Shown piece after piece: positions 8,805 to 17,505 of a stretch of 64,000 nucleotides of DNA. The notes under the pieces are model-generated. The model did not search any database, was not told the origin of the DNA, and saw only the letters and a program-made list of their open reading frames with translations. A program made the translations under genes and the position numbers. The stretch comes from Phycisphaerales bacterium UBA2421 (GTDB lineage Bacteria; Planctomycetota; Phycisphaerae; Tepidisphaerales; Tepidisphaeraceae), in NCBI GenBank assembly GCA_002343075.1, contig DDRH01000010.1, forward strand, positions 698 through 64,697, given 5' to 3'. Positions within the stretch are counted from its first letter, which is position 1. Each line of letters begins with the position of its first letter.

Positions 8805-11621
8805 ATGGCAAAAGAAATGTTGATTAACGCCTCTGAAGGCGAAGAGTGCCGAATTGCCGTCGTCGACGACGGCCGGCTGCAGGAACTGTACATGGAGCGC
8901 ACCAGCGCCACTTCCCACGTCGGGAACATATACAAGGGGAAAGTGACAAACGTCGAAGCGTCGATACAGGCGGCGTTCATCGATTTCGGGCTGGGTCGCA
9001 ATGGATTTCTCCATATCAGCGACCTGATGCCCAGCTACTTCGGCAAAAAGCACGAAGACGTGACCGAAGCCGTGGGCCGCAAACTCGCCCGCCGTGACCG
9101 TCCTCCGATCCAGCGGTGTCTGAAGCGCGGGGATGAGATCATCGTACAGATTATCAAAGAGGGTATCGGCACCAAGGGGCCGACGCTCAGCACTTATGTA
9201 AGCATCCCCGGCCGCATCCTGGTGATGATGCCCGGAATGAGCAAGTTTGGCATCAGCCGCAAAATTGAAGACGAGGACGAGAGGCGACGATTGCGCGGCA
9301 TTCTAGATGGGCTGAAGTGCCCGGATGATGTCGGGTTCATCGTCCGCACCGCCGGGGTTGGCAAGAACAAGGCCGAAATCAGCCGCGATTTGCTGTATCT
9401 CACCCGGCTGTGGAAGAACATTAACGACAAACTCAAGCTTCCCGCGCCGCAGGAGTTATACACCGAGGGAGATCTCGTCACCCGCACCGTGCGCGACGTG
9501 TTTTCGAGCGACATTGATCAGATCGTTGTCGATAGCAAGGATGTGGCGAAGAAGATCAAGGAGTTCTTCAAGATCGCCATGCCTCGGACGAAGAACCGCG
9601 TCGAACTGTATGACGAGCCGATGCCCCTTTTTCATAAGTATCAGATCGAGCATGAGATCGAGCAGATTTACTCCCGCCATGTGCCGCTGCCGTCGGGCGG
9701 ATCATTGGTGATTGACTCGACAGAAGCCGTGGTGGCGATCGATGTGAACAGCGGCAAGTTTCGAGATCATTCCGACGCCGAGACCACCGCATTCAAGACC
9801 GACATGGAAGCCGCCGACGAGATTCCGCGCCAGCTCAAGCTGCGCGACCTCGGCGGGGTGATTATCTGCGACTTTATCGATCTCCGATTTGAGCGCCACC
9901 GACGCGAGCTCGAGCGCCGGCTGCATGACAATCTGAAGAATGATCGCGCCAAGAGCAAGGTGCTTCGGATGAGCCAGTTTGGCATTGTCGAAATGACGCG
10001 CCAACGCATGCGGCCGTCGCTCAAAAAGAGCATTTACTGCGACTGCCCGCATTGCAAAGGCAGTGGGCTGGTGAAAACCGCAGAAAGCATGTCGCTGGAC
10101 ATGATGCGCCGCCTGGTGATCGCCACAACCAACGAAAAGGTGGTCCGTGTTGAGCTTGCGGTGCATCCTGAGGTGGCGTTTTACCTTCTGAATCGAAAGC
10201 GCCAGCAACTCTCGGAAATGGAAGCCGAACGAGACAAGCGGCTGATGATTCGGCACGACAGCTCGTTGGCACTCGACGAGTTCCGGCTCACGCTTTACGA
10301 CAGCCGCGACGGGCTGGTCTTCCTCAGCGAACTGGGCATCGCGCCGCCCGGCGTGCAGAAGGGCCGCCCGCAGCACGGCGGGACGCGTCCCCCCCGGCCC
10401 CAGCGCGGCGGCCGACGTGGCGCGCAACAACCTGCCCCGCGGGGCGATCAGCGCGATGATGACGATGACCGTTTCGATATTGACGATGACGATGCCCACA
10501 CCGGGCGCCGCACGATCGAGCGCGAACCCGATGCGCACGACGATGCAGACGAAGTCGTCGAGATTGGCGGCGATGCACCCGAGGCAGTGGACGACGAAGG
10601 AGCGCCCCCCGCGAAGCAGGGCCGGGGAAGGGGCCGTGGCCGTGGGCGAAATCGGCCCTCTCCGCCGGCAAATGGTCGGGCGGCCAATGACGATTTCGGC
10701 GCAGAAGAGGATGATGAATCGCAAGAGGCCGAGTCGCAGGTGGTTGATGTTGAAGACGGCGCCGAGCCACTCGGCGATGCCCCGCGGGGTTATGACGAGC
10801 GTGGCGACCATCGCGGCCACCGCGATAATCGAGCCAACCGCGATCATCGCCACAACAACGATCGAGACAGTAGCGATCGAAACAACGGCGACCGCGAGCA
10901 CAACGACCGCGGTGACGGTCGCAACGGAAAGCGTCGCCGCCGACGCCGGGGTGGGCGGGGTCGCAATGGCGACCGTGCCAATGCAGATCTGGGCGGCGAT
11001 CGGGGTGGTGATCGGGATGGTCCTCGCCCGAACGAATCCCAGGCCGCCCAGCCGGATGGTTCCGGGCGCGCAAGCGCCGGTCATCACGACCCCCGTCGAG
11101 GCAAGCCCCATCAGAATGCGCCTCGGCCTTCGCAGCAGGGGCCGCAAATGGGCAATCATGGTGATGATGAGGAAATGGCTCGGCCCATGCCGGGCAATTC
11201 CGCTGCAGGCGGCGGTCAGGGCGGGCATTATCGCGACGATACCGACGGCGACGGTCAGAAGCGGCGACGCCGTCGCGGCGGACGCCGACATCGTGAACGC
11301 CGCGAACGTGCCGGCGGAAGCGGTGGTGGTGGCGGCGGCGGGGGACGCAACAAGGGCGGCAAGCCGCAGCAGCGCCGGCCCGAGGGTCTGCCCAATGATG
11401 ATGAGTTGGACGCCGAAGCAGCAGCACTCGAGGCCGCAGAGCGCCGTGCCGCTGCCGAACGCACCGCGCGACAGCAGTCTCCGCCGCCGCAGGTCAATGT
11501 CGTCAAGACAGGTTCTGCCGACAAGCACCTCGCCGACGATGAACCCGTTGTCCGCGAGCCGGCCTCGCGTCCGCGAACCTACCGCGATCTGGACGCATTG
11601 CCAGAGTACGACGACGATTAA
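8805..11621 (+). CDS. rne: Ribonuclease E/G with long disordered C-terminal tail
   Basis: A 938-residue protein. The N-terminal catalytic half (about residues 1-510) has an S1 RNA-binding domain (about 38-130), the magnesium-binding aspartates D313 (VAIDVNSGKF) and D356 (VIICDFIDLR), and a zinc-link CPHCKG at 414-419. The second half is low-complexity, with acidic stretches alternating with Arg/Gly-rich ones such as KRRRRRRGGRGR. This is like the degradosome scaffold and RNA-binding tail of RNase E, though the sequence is not conserved. RNase E/G makes single-stranded cuts in mRNA decay and in rRNA and tRNA maturation. E versus G cannot be settled from sequence; the long tail favours E-type. 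Confidence 0.93.
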   Translation: MAKEMLINASEGEECRIAVVDDGRLQELYMERTSATSHVGNIYKGKVTNVEASIQAAFIDFGLGRNGFLHISDLMPSYFGKKHEDVTEAVGRKLARRDRPPIQRCLKRGDEIIVQIIKEGIGTKGPTLSTYVSIPGRILVMMPGMSKFGISRKIEDEDERRRLRGILDGLKCPDDVGFIVRTAGVGKNKAEISRDLLYLTRLWKNINDKLKLPAPQELYTEGDLVTRTVRDVFSSDIDQIVVDSKDVAKKIKEFFKIAMPRTKNRVELYDEPMPLFHKYQIEHEIEQIYSRHVPLPSGGSLVIDSTEAVVAIDVNSGKFRDHSDAETTAFKTDMEAADEIPRQLKLRDLGGVIICDFIDLRFERHRRELERRLHDNLKNDRAKSKVLRMSQFGIVEMTRQRMRPSLKKSIYCDCPHCKGSGLVKTAESMSLDMMRRLVIATTNEKVVRVELAVHPEVAFYLLNRKRQQLSEMEAERDKRLMIRHDSSLALDEFRLTLYDSRDGLVFLSELGIAPPGVQKGRPQHGGTRPPRPQRGGRRGAQQPAPRGDQRDDDDDRFDIDDDDAHTGRRTIEREPDAHDDADEVVEIGGDAPEAVDDEGAPPAKQGRGRGRGRGRNRPSPPANGRAANDDFGAEEDDESQEAESQVVDVEDGAEPLGDAPRGYDERGDHRGHRDNRANRDHRHNNDRDSSDRNNGDREHNDRGDGRNGKRRRRRRGGRGRNGDRANADLGGDRGGDRDGPRPNESQAAQPDGSGRASAGHHDPRRGKPHQNAPRPSQQGPQMGNHGDDEEMARPMPGNSAAGGGQGGHYRDDTDGDGQKRRRRRGGRRHRERRERAGGSGGGGGGGGRNKGGKPQQRRPEGLPNDDELDAEAAALEAAERRAAAERTARQQSPPPQVNVVKTGSADKHLADDEPVVREPASRPRTYRDLDALPEYDDD

Positions 11622-11721
11622 TCCCCGTCGATCATGCTCCCGGCGATGATGCCCCCGCGATTGTCCCGGAGGGCCACGGCAGTCAATCGCCGAGCCGGCA
11701 ACACCACCAGCCTCGCTGCCT

Positions 11722-12846
11722 CTAAACCAGCGAGCACAAAACTTCGCAACCAGCGGCGAGCTTGTCGTCGCTGGTTGCGTAGCTGATGCGGAAGTGGGTG
11801 TCGCGCGCGCTGAACACGCTGCCCGGGATCATTAACACATTTTTCTCAATCGCGCGCGTGCAAAACTCGGTTGCCGTCGTGTTGGCCGGTGCTTTGGGGA
11901 AGATGTAGAAGGCCCCGCCGGGCTTTTCGACCTCGAATTTTCGTCGCAGCAGGTCGTAGGCCATGTCGCGTTTGCGCTCGTAAGCGGCCACCGCCTCGGT
12001 CATCGACAGATCCATCGCCGCGACGGCAGCATGTTGAAATGCGCTGGGGGCGCAAACGTAGGTGTATTGCTGCAACTTGGTCATCTGCGCCACCACCTCC
12101 GCCGGGCCGGCGGCGTACCCGAGCCGCCAGCCGGTCATGGCGTGGCTCTTACTGAAGCCGCGGAGTACCAGGGTGTTGGCGTACAGCTCCGCGGGCGAAT
12201 AAACCGCCGCAGCGGTTGTCGTGCCGCGGTCGTAAAGAAACGGCTCATAAATCTCATCGCTCACGATCAGCAAGTCGTGTTTTTTCGCGATCGCAACCGC
12301 ATCGCGCACATCTTTCTCGCTCAACACGGCGCCGGTCGGGTTGGCGGGCGAGTTGAGAATGAGCATCTTCGTCTTCGGCGTCACCGCTGCGGCCACTTTT
12401 TCCGCAGGAAACTCGAAACTCAGATAGCTGTCGATCGGTTTCGCCACACCTCCGGTCATCGAGAGAAGGTGTTTGTACATGACAAAGTAGGGGTCGAGGT
12501 AAATCACCTCATCGCCCGGATCGATACACGCCAGCATGGCGAGAAACAGTCCGCCGCTCACGCCGCTGGTAATCAGCACCTCGCCGACATCGCGGCCCAT
12601 CTCGGTCGAAAGCTCCTTGCGCAGGCGTTCTCGCAGCGGCGCGATGCCCTGCGTTTGCGTATACCGATTGTCGCCCCGTCGAATGGCTGCGGTCGCGGCT
12701 TCTTTGGCGATGTCGGGCACATCAAAGTCGGGCAGGCCGATCGATAGGTTGATCGGGTCTTTCATCTTTGCCGCAAGATCAAAAACCTTGCGAATTCCCG
12801 AAGCATCGACGGCGGCGGCGCGGCTGGATGTGAATGAGCGTTGCAT
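11722..12846 (-). CDS. PLP-dependent class I/II aminotransferase
   Basis: A 374-residue fold-type I aminotransferase. The N-terminal SIGLPDFDVPDIAKEA, the NSPANPTGAVLS loop, SDEIYEPFLYD and the PLP-binding lysine K233 in RGFSKSHAMTGWRLGY are all intact. It belongs to the aspartate aminotransferase AspC/AAT-like group, and the substrate cannot be read from sequence. A strong hairpin terminator lies just upstream at 12934-12971 and isolates it from the small basic protein gene, so it is probably a single transcription unit. Confidence 0.92.
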   Translation of the reverse strand: MQRSFTSSRAAAVDASGIRKVFDLAAKMKDPINLSIGLPDFDVPDIAKEAATAAIRRGDNRYTQTQGIAPLRERLRKELSTEMGRDVGEVLITSGVSGGLFLAMLACIDPGDEVIYLDPYFVMYKHLLSMTGGVAKPIDSYLSFEFPAEKVAAAVTPKTKMLILNSPANPTGAVLSEKDVRDAVAIAKKHDLLIVSDEIYEPFLYDRGTTTAAAVYSPAELYANTLVLRGFSKSHAMTGWRLGYAAGPAEVVAQMTKLQQYTYVCAPSAFQHAAVAAMDLSMTEAVAAYERKRDMAYDLLRRKFEVEKPGGAFYIFPKAPANTTATEFCTRAIEKNVLMIPGSVFSARDTHFRISYATSDDKLAAGCEVLCSLV

Positions 12847-12933
12847 GACATGATCCTATTCGCGGATTGATGCGCAATCGAGGGACGCGTGCCGGGAATG
12901 ACTGCTGCGGCTGGAGGCCGGCGGCGCGGTCGC

Positions 12934-12971
12934 AAAAAAAAGTGACCGCAAGCCGGATTGGCTGCGGTCAC
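12934..12971 (-). terminator. Intrinsic terminator of the small basic protein gene
   Basis: Read on the minus strand, GTGACCGCA pairs with TGCGGTCAC. The stem is extended by GCC/GGC past a one-base bulge and is followed directly by eight Ts. It lies about 120 bases downstream of the stop of 13091-13396 and upstream of the aminotransferase start. Confidence 0.85.
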
Positions 12972-13090
12972 GGATTCTCAAATAGCGGGAAACTGCCAGC
13001 GAGCGCGATCACCAGTAGCCAACCATCGGCAATGACACCCCCGGGCAATCACAACCCCGGGCAATGAAACCATCTGGCGGGATTTTCGTG

Positions 13091-13396
13091 CTACTTCTTG
13101 CCGGCCGGCTTGGCGGCAGGCGCGGCGGCCTTCGCGCCAGCGGCGGCAGGCTTGGCTGCGGGGGCTGCACCCTTTGCGCCGGCGGCGGGGGCTGCTGCGT
13201 CGGCGGTCGCTGCTGCGGCCTTGTCCTTGCCGCCGACCACCATCTTTCGGTGGCCCACTTTAACCAGGCCCAGCGGGCTTTTATCTTCGTTCCACTTCCC
13301 AACTTCGGCCAGCTTCAACAGGCGCTCGCCGCGCTTCAATACGTTACGATGACGAACCAGCGAACTGGCGCTCTTCAGGCTGCGATCCAGCGACAT
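13091..13396 (-). CDS. Small basic protein of the TIGR04137-like family with Ala/Pro/Lys tail
   Basis: A 101-residue protein. The first 52 residues (MSLDRSLKSASSLVRHRNVL and the LKLAEVGKWNEDKSPLGL stretch) match the small basic protein family known from Chlamydiae, Verrucomicrobia and Planctomycetes. The role is unknown, but its size, charge and conservation suggest a ribosome- or nucleic-acid-associated function. ATG at 13396 is chosen because it starts the conserved motif and has a GAGG site 6-7 bases upstream; an upstream TTG at 13444 has no such site. The last 50 residues are an Ala/Pro/Gly/Lys-rich tail resembling bacterial histone-like tails, an addition to the usual roughly 50-residue family length. 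Confidence 0.87.
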   Translation of the reverse strand: MSLDRSLKSASSLVRHRNVLKRGERLLKLAEVGKWNEDKSPLGLVKVGHRKMVVGGKDKAAAATADAAAPAAGAKGAAPAAKPAAAGAKAAAPAAKPAGKK

Positions 13397-13586
13397 CAGA
13401 CACCTCAAATCAATTCCAAGTTTTTCCTGTAGCAGTGCCGCCAAAACCAGTTGCAGCCGCCGACAGGCGAGCCGAGTAAGATACCCTTCCGAAGCCCGGC
13501 TGACAATACCACCGCGATCGCGGCGTAAGTGCTTCTAAATCAAATGGTTAAGTACGCGGTTGACCCTCGGGACATCTGGTAGGGAG

Positions 13587-13615
13587 TTGGAACAGACGTC
13601 AAACCAAGCTAAGAT
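13587..13615 (+). promoter_or_regulatory. Candidate promoter of the Fur-family gene
   Basis: TTGGAA (13587-13592) and TAAGAT (13610-13615) are separated by exactly 17 bases. Each matches four of six sigma-70 consensus positions. The -10 box ends only 8 bases before the GTG start at 13624, so transcription would begin at or next to the start codon. Confidence 0.4.
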
Positions 13616-13623
13616 ACCAAGTA

Positions 13624-14055
13624 GTGAAAGCCAAAGCGCCCTCGGCTGAAAACTTCCTTCGTTCCAACGGCCTGCGCAAGACGCCGGTGCGCGTCGGTGT
13701 GATTGAGTTGTTGCAGACCGCCACCGCCCCCCTGAGCGTGCCGGAAATGCTCGGGCATCTAAAAAACGTCGATACAGTCACGGTCTATCGCACACTCAAC
13801 ACATTCGTAAAAAAGAAGCTGGTGCATCGCGTCAGGGGTGAAGATCGTTCCTGGCTCTACGCAATCGGTGATACGCATGATCAGCCGAGGCATATGCATC
13901 CGCACTTTGTCTGCGACGACTGCGGCAAGGTGGAATGCCTGGATTCCGCCAGCATTCCCGGCGGGTTTATTGGTTCGCTCAACGTCGAGCGAGGATATCA
14001 GGTTGCTTACCCGGAAGTTGTCCTCCACGGAAAATGTCCAAAATGTCACGATTGA
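13624..14055 (+). CDS. Fur family metal-responsive transcriptional regulator
   Basis: A 143-residue protein. It has a winged-helix DNA-binding domain (residues 9-75, with the conserved TVTVYRTLNTFVKKKLVHRV recognition region) followed by the dimerisation and metal-binding domain HMHPHFVCDDCGKVECLD, with a second CPKC pair at the C-terminus. The two CxxC pairs form the structural zinc site. The HPHF region supplies regulatory metal ligands. Whether it senses iron, zinc or peroxide cannot be told. The start is GTG with no visible Shine-Dalgarno; a promoter-like pair ends 8 bases upstream. The 3' end overlaps the next gene. Confidence 0.9.
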   Translation: MKAKAPSAENFLRSNGLRKTPVRVGVIELLQTATAPLSVPEMLGHLKNVDTVTVYRTLNTFVKKKLVHRVRGEDRSWLYAIGDTHDQPRHMHPHFVCDDCGKVECLDSASIPGGFIGSLNVERGYQVAYPEVVLHGKCPKCHD

Positions 14056-14786
14056 AAATGTTCGCTGCCGCCGCTGTTGGGGTTTCAACCGCTGGGTTTT
14101 CCACTGCGGCTCTTTCTTGCGTTGCATTTGGGCAGGAAGCGCCTGCGCCAACGAGCGTTCCGGCTGAAGTTGTCCCGGCTGAAGTGGTGGTGGTCGAGGT
14201 ACCCGCCGATCAGACCTCGCCGCGGGGGGCGCTCAAGGTGCTGACCAGGGCGATGGATGATGGGGATATCGCCGTGGCGCAGCGGGTGATGCTCAGCGAG
14301 AGCGACGACGAGACTTCATGGGCGGCTGCGATGCTCCGGCTCTCAACAGCCTCGGTTACCACTCGGCGGGCGTCGGTGCAGGCGTTTGGAGACGAAGGGG
14401 CGAAGGCGATCATCGGCGATGCCGCTGCGGCCACCGCATTTGCGCTGGCGGCGATCGATCGGTCGTCGGAGGAACTGCAGGGCGACCAAGCGCTGGTGCG
14501 ATCGAGCGACGGCGTGGAAGCGCCGATTGAATTGAAGAAGATCAACGGCGAATGGCGCGTGCCTGTGAAAGTATTCGTAGGCGATGCCCCCGCTGAAAAA
14601 CTTGCCGAAACCGCCGAGAAAATGGGCCGGCAAGCCGATGCGATCGAATCATTCTGCACGGATATGGCCGCGGGGAAGTACAAATCACCGGAAGACGCCG
14701 CGCAGGCGCTGCAGTTGGCACAGGTAAAGGCCGTTTTTGGCGAGCCGAATGCCCCCGCGCCCACCACGCAGCAGTCCCCCGGCTAA
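14034..14786 (+). CDS. Exported protein of unknown function
   Basis: About 250 residues. Starts at ATG 14034 or 14043, both inside the end of the Fur-family gene, so translational coupling is likely. A signal peptide of about 30 residues ends near CVAFGQ. The mature part has a Pro/Val-rich linker (VPAEVVPAEVVVVEVP) and an alpha-helical domain with SPRGALKVLTRAMDDGDIA, which reads like the NTF2-like or DUF4878-type small exported domains. No catalytic motif is seen. The protein encoded at 16692-17306 has a similar layout (signal peptide, 'AAMAVGDEPTML'-type helices), so the two may be distant relatives. Confidence 0.75.
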   Translation: MSKMSRLKMFAAAAVGVSTAGFSTAALSCVAFGQEAPAPTSVPAEVVPAEVVVVEVPADQTSPRGALKVLTRAMDDGDIAVAQRVMLSESDDETSWAAAMLRLSTASVTTRRASVQAFGDEGAKAIIGDAAAATAFALAAIDRSSEELQGDQALVRSSDGVEAPIELKKINGEWRVPVKVFVGDAPAEKLAETAEKMGRQADAIESFCTDMAAGKYKSPEDAAQALQLAQVKAVFGEPNAPAPTTQQSPG

Positions 14787-14817
14787 CCCCATCCGTCGCC
14801 CACCCGGCGGCGGGAAA

Positions 14818-15297
14818 TCATTTGTGTCGAATGTGGTAAAGGCCGCGTTCGCAGCCGATCACAAAACGCTCCACCTGCATCTTCAGGTCTTCCCATTTTT
14901 GCCGAATCTCATCGGCTTCCTGCCGGTCGACGCTCGCATCGTCCTCGACGCTCTCGGTCACCGTTTCGAGCAATTCCGAGAAGTCACGCACCATCTTGCG
15001 CGATTCGTTCCAGATCGTCTGCTCAGCGGTCTTGGAAACCTCCGGCTGCGGGTTGCTCACGAAAAATCCGCCCGCTTCATTGCAGAGCCAGCGAATCAGG
15101 CGGATGTCCTTCGTCAGTCCATATAGGTCTTTCACCCGGTCGAGCGGGTTCTTTGCGCCGCTCTGCTCGCCGACATCGTGCTCCGGTGTCGGCTCGCACC
15201 ACTTGTAAACCAGCGCCGCTGAGATCTTCATCGCCGCGGCGACGGCCTTCACGCCGGGTTCCTGCACCGATTCTCGTATCACCTCGTAACTCTTCAT
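14818..15297 (-). CDS. Helix-turn-helix protein resembling phage regulatory CII family
   Basis: A 159-residue protein. Residues 1-60 (YEVIRESVQEPGVKAVAAAM, ISAALVYKWCEPTPE) form a Cro/CII-like helix-turn-helix, and the next part (NPLDRVKDLYGLTKD) matches the CII-like family found in phages and in many bacteria as single chromosomal genes. The C-terminal half is a charged coiled-coil-like helix (VDRQEADEIRQKWEDLKMQ). No other phage gene is nearby, so it may be a domesticated regulator. The start is the ATG at 15297. DNA binding is inferred from the fold only. Confidence 0.72.
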   Translation of the reverse strand: MKSYEVIRESVQEPGVKAVAAAMKISAALVYKWCEPTPEHDVGEQSGAKNPLDRVKDLYGLTKDIRLIRWLCNEAGGFFVSNPQPEVSKTAEQTIWNESRKMVRDFSELLETVTESVEDDASVDRQEADEIRQKWEDLKMQVERFVIGCERGLYHIRHK

Positions 15298-15382
15298 AAC
15301 GCCTACGACTAACCAATAATGGCTACTGCGTAAAGCCCTTTTGCCTTTACTCGCGCATGATTAGCGGTTACTCGTTCGATCG

Positions 15383-16249
15383 ATGGCGCAGACCAAACGC
15401 GAAATCGAGGCGCTCCTGGCGGCGGCGGGTACGCAGCCGAAGCACCGATTTGGGCAAAACTTCATGATCGATCAGAACCTGGTGCGCCTTGTCGCCGATG
15501 CCGGTGAGGTCGCAACTGGCGATTGGATCATCGAAGTCGGCCCGGGCACGGGAACCCTCACCGAAGAACTGATCGCCCGCGGGGGGCGCATCATCGCGGT
15601 CGAGATTGATCGCGACCTGGCGGCGGCACTGCGCTCCCGATTTGCCTCGGTTGATGCGTTTCAACTGATTGAAGGCGATGCGCTGGAATCCAAGCACCGG
15701 GTCAACTCAAAGTTGCTTGAAGTGATCGAGCAGGCCCGGCAAGCCGATTCTGCGGCACGGGTGAAGCTTGTGGCTAATTTGCCTTACAACATCGCCTCGC
15801 CGCTGGTCATCGAACTCTTGCTGGCGGGGGTGGAACTTCTCGCGTTTACGGTGCAGAAGGAGGTGGCCGACCGACTGCGCGCACGCGCCGCTGAGGAAGC
15901 GTATGGACCCCTTTCCGTTGTGGCACAACTATTGGGTGATGTGCAAGTGGTGCGCACTTTGCCCCCGCAGGCATTCTGGCCGGCCCCCAAGATCGAATCG
16001 TCGCTTGTGAAAATTGTTCGGACCGATCACGAAAGCGTGGCTTCAATAGACCGGCGGGCGATGGGCGAGTTTGTACATGCCGTTTTCAGTTATCGAAGAA
16101 AAACGCTGCGAAAAGCCTTGGCAGAAGCCGGCCACGATGCAGCGGCGATCCTGGGTGCGACCGGCCTCGATGGCCAGCAGCGGCCCGAACAGTTCACGCC
16201 GTTGCAGTTTGCGGCAATGTTTGCCGCGGCGAATCAGCCTCCGATCTGA
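15383..16249 (+). CDS. rsmA: 16S rRNA (adenine1518-N6/adenine1519-N6)-dimethyltransferase
   Basis: A 288-residue SAM-dependent methyltransferase of the KsgA/Dim1 family. HRFGQNFMIDQN precedes the SAM-binding GPGTG at 53-57 (IIEVGPGTGTLTEEL); the catalytic NLPYN motif is at 132-136. The C-terminal FSYRRKTLRKAL and QRPEQFTPLQFA segments are also typical. It dimethylates two adjacent adenines in helix 45 of 16S rRNA. Its 3' end overlaps the convergent minus-strand gene at 16194-16679 by 56 bases. Confidence 0.95.
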   Translation: MAQTKREIEALLAAAGTQPKHRFGQNFMIDQNLVRLVADAGEVATGDWIIEVGPGTGTLTEELIARGGRIIAVEIDRDLAAALRSRFASVDAFQLIEGDALESKHRVNSKLLEVIEQARQADSAARVKLVANLPYNIASPLVIELLLAGVELLAFTVQKEVADRLRARAAEEAYGPLSVVAQLLGDVQVVRTLPPQAFWPAPKIESSLVKIVRTDHESVASIDRRAMGEFVHAVFSYRRKTLRKALAEAGHDAAAILGATGLDGQQRPEQFTPLQFAAMFAAANQPPI

Positions 16250-16679
16250 TCGCGGTCGGCAGCAGGCACGCCGCCGCCGCAAGAAGTCCCGCCTCGCTGA
16301 GATAGACCATCATCGAATAGCCGTGAAGCCGTCGAAACTCCTGCCCGCCCGATTGCCCGCTGGCCAAAATGGTCTGCATCCGGCTCGATACCACCGCCGA
16401 CTGCACCACCGCCAGAACTCCCGCAAGCAGCAGCATTGTGGTGATCCACCGCTTGGCGGTCGAGCAGGCCATCAATCGCCAGGCGATCAGGCTCAGAATC
16501 GCCACCGCGAGCAGGACAAGCTGATACTTCTCGAAGGCATCAAACAGCATCGGTGCGGCATTGAGGGCGACGGCGCGATCGGTGTGGAACATCACCTGTA
16601 CAAACAAAAACAGCGCAACCAGTCCTCCAAGCCAGAGGGTGATCGCTGCACAGAAGGTGATGGTGACGACCGATCGCAT
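16194..16679 (-). CDS. Small membrane protein, DUF4149-like
   Basis: A 161-residue protein with four predicted membrane helices (about 5-28, 53-70, 77-96 and 125-145). The pattern LWLGGLVALFLFVQVMF and the soluble loop between helices 3 and 4 resemble DUF4149. The gene at 49065-49667 has related topology. It starts 12 bases after the stop of the exported protein at 16692-17306 and is probably co-transcribed with it. The last 56 bases are shared with the 3' end of rsmA on the other strand. Function unknown. Confidence 0.72.
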   Translation of the reverse strand: MRSVVTITFCAAITLWLGGLVALFLFVQVMFHTDRAVALNAAPMLFDAFEKYQLVLLAVAILSLIAWRLMACSTAKRWITTMLLLAGVLAVVQSAVVSSRMQTILASGQSGGQEFRRLHGYSMMVYLSEAGLLAAAACLLPTAIRSEADSPRQTLPQTATA

Positions 16680-16691
16680 GGCGCGAGCCGA

Positions 16692-17306
16692 CTATAATCC
16701 CCCGCTGCGCAGTTCTTCGATGACCTGGGCGATGTCGTCAAACTTCCCATCTTTCACACCCGCGGTGATGATGTTGAAGTTTTTGGCGCGGCCTTCATAG
16801 GTCGTAATCAGGGCCTGCGTCCGCTCCGGCGTGGGTGCGATGCTGGCTTCGGTCATGTCAAAAAGCCATTTCCCATCGACGTTGATCATCGGAATTCCAC
16901 CGCCGCCGATTGCGATCATGGCCTTGTTGCCCTTTAAGTTGATCTTCGCGTGTTCCAGATCATCATTTCCGACATCGCCCACTGCCTTGGCAACTTGCTT
17001 TGCCGCGTCCGCCCCAAACTTCCCTTCGACCGCCGCCTTGAGCTTGCCAACCGACAGATCATTTCCTGTCATGGCCTTTGCAATGGCCTTCTGGTCATCG
17101 CTCACCGCATGTTGCAGGGAGAGCATAGTAGGCTCATCGCCGACGGCCATCGCGGCGTTGTAGTCGCGGAAGGTCTGCATAATCGCAGCGTCGCCGGTTG
17201 ATGGTGCGGTAGCAGGGGTGTCGGCCCGCGCTACCGTCGCAAGCAGCGCGACGACCAGAAAGCGGGCCACAATGCAGTTGCCGAGCATGTTTTCTGCGAA
17301 TCGCAT
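16692..17306 (-). CDS. Exported protein of unknown function
   Basis: About 204 residues. ATG at 17306 is preferred because it begins MRFAENMLGN and is preceded by a GGAG site; an upstream start would add a charged, unlikely stretch. A signal peptide ends near ATVARA, followed by DTPATAPSTGDAA and a helical domain (MQTFRDYNAAMAVGDEPTML) and an amphipathic C-terminal half. No motif with known catalysis is visible. It is the first gene of a two-gene minus-strand unit with the membrane protein that follows. Confidence 0.72.
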   Translation of the reverse strand: MRFAENMLGNCIVARFLVVALLATVARADTPATAPSTGDAAIMQTFRDYNAAMAVGDEPTMLSLQHAVSDDQKAIAKAMTGNDLSVGKLKAAVEGKFGADAAKQVAKAVGDVGNDDLEHAKINLKGNKAMIAIGGGGIPMINVDGKWLFDMTEASIAPTPERTQALITTYEGRAKNFNIITAGVKDGKFDDIAQVIEELRSGGL

Positions 17307-17505
17307 GATTTTATCTCCAGCGTCATTGTTAGCAGTTGGCGCGCGAATGTCGAGCGCAATTCTGTGGTTGCCGGCACGACGCTCGCGCTTTGCCACTGAA
17401 TGACGACACGGCATCACGGCCATGAAGTTGCGAGAAGATGGCTCAATTGGCCCATTTTGGGCCGGCTCGGGTTGGACAAGCTTGGGTTTGACGGCCGATG
17501 GCGCG

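Noticed and set aside
9702..11528. A 608-codon minus-strand ORF (and a 410-codon plus-strand ORF at 10417-11649) over the rne gene
   Set aside because: They mirror the low-complexity GC-rich tail of RNase E/G. Composition is that of shadow frames (Ala/Thr/Val runs) and there is no ribosome-binding site or known domain.
17450..17464. GGCCCATTTTGGGCC palindrome as a terminator of gdhA
   Set aside because: The stem is only six base pairs and no T-run follows on the minus strand.
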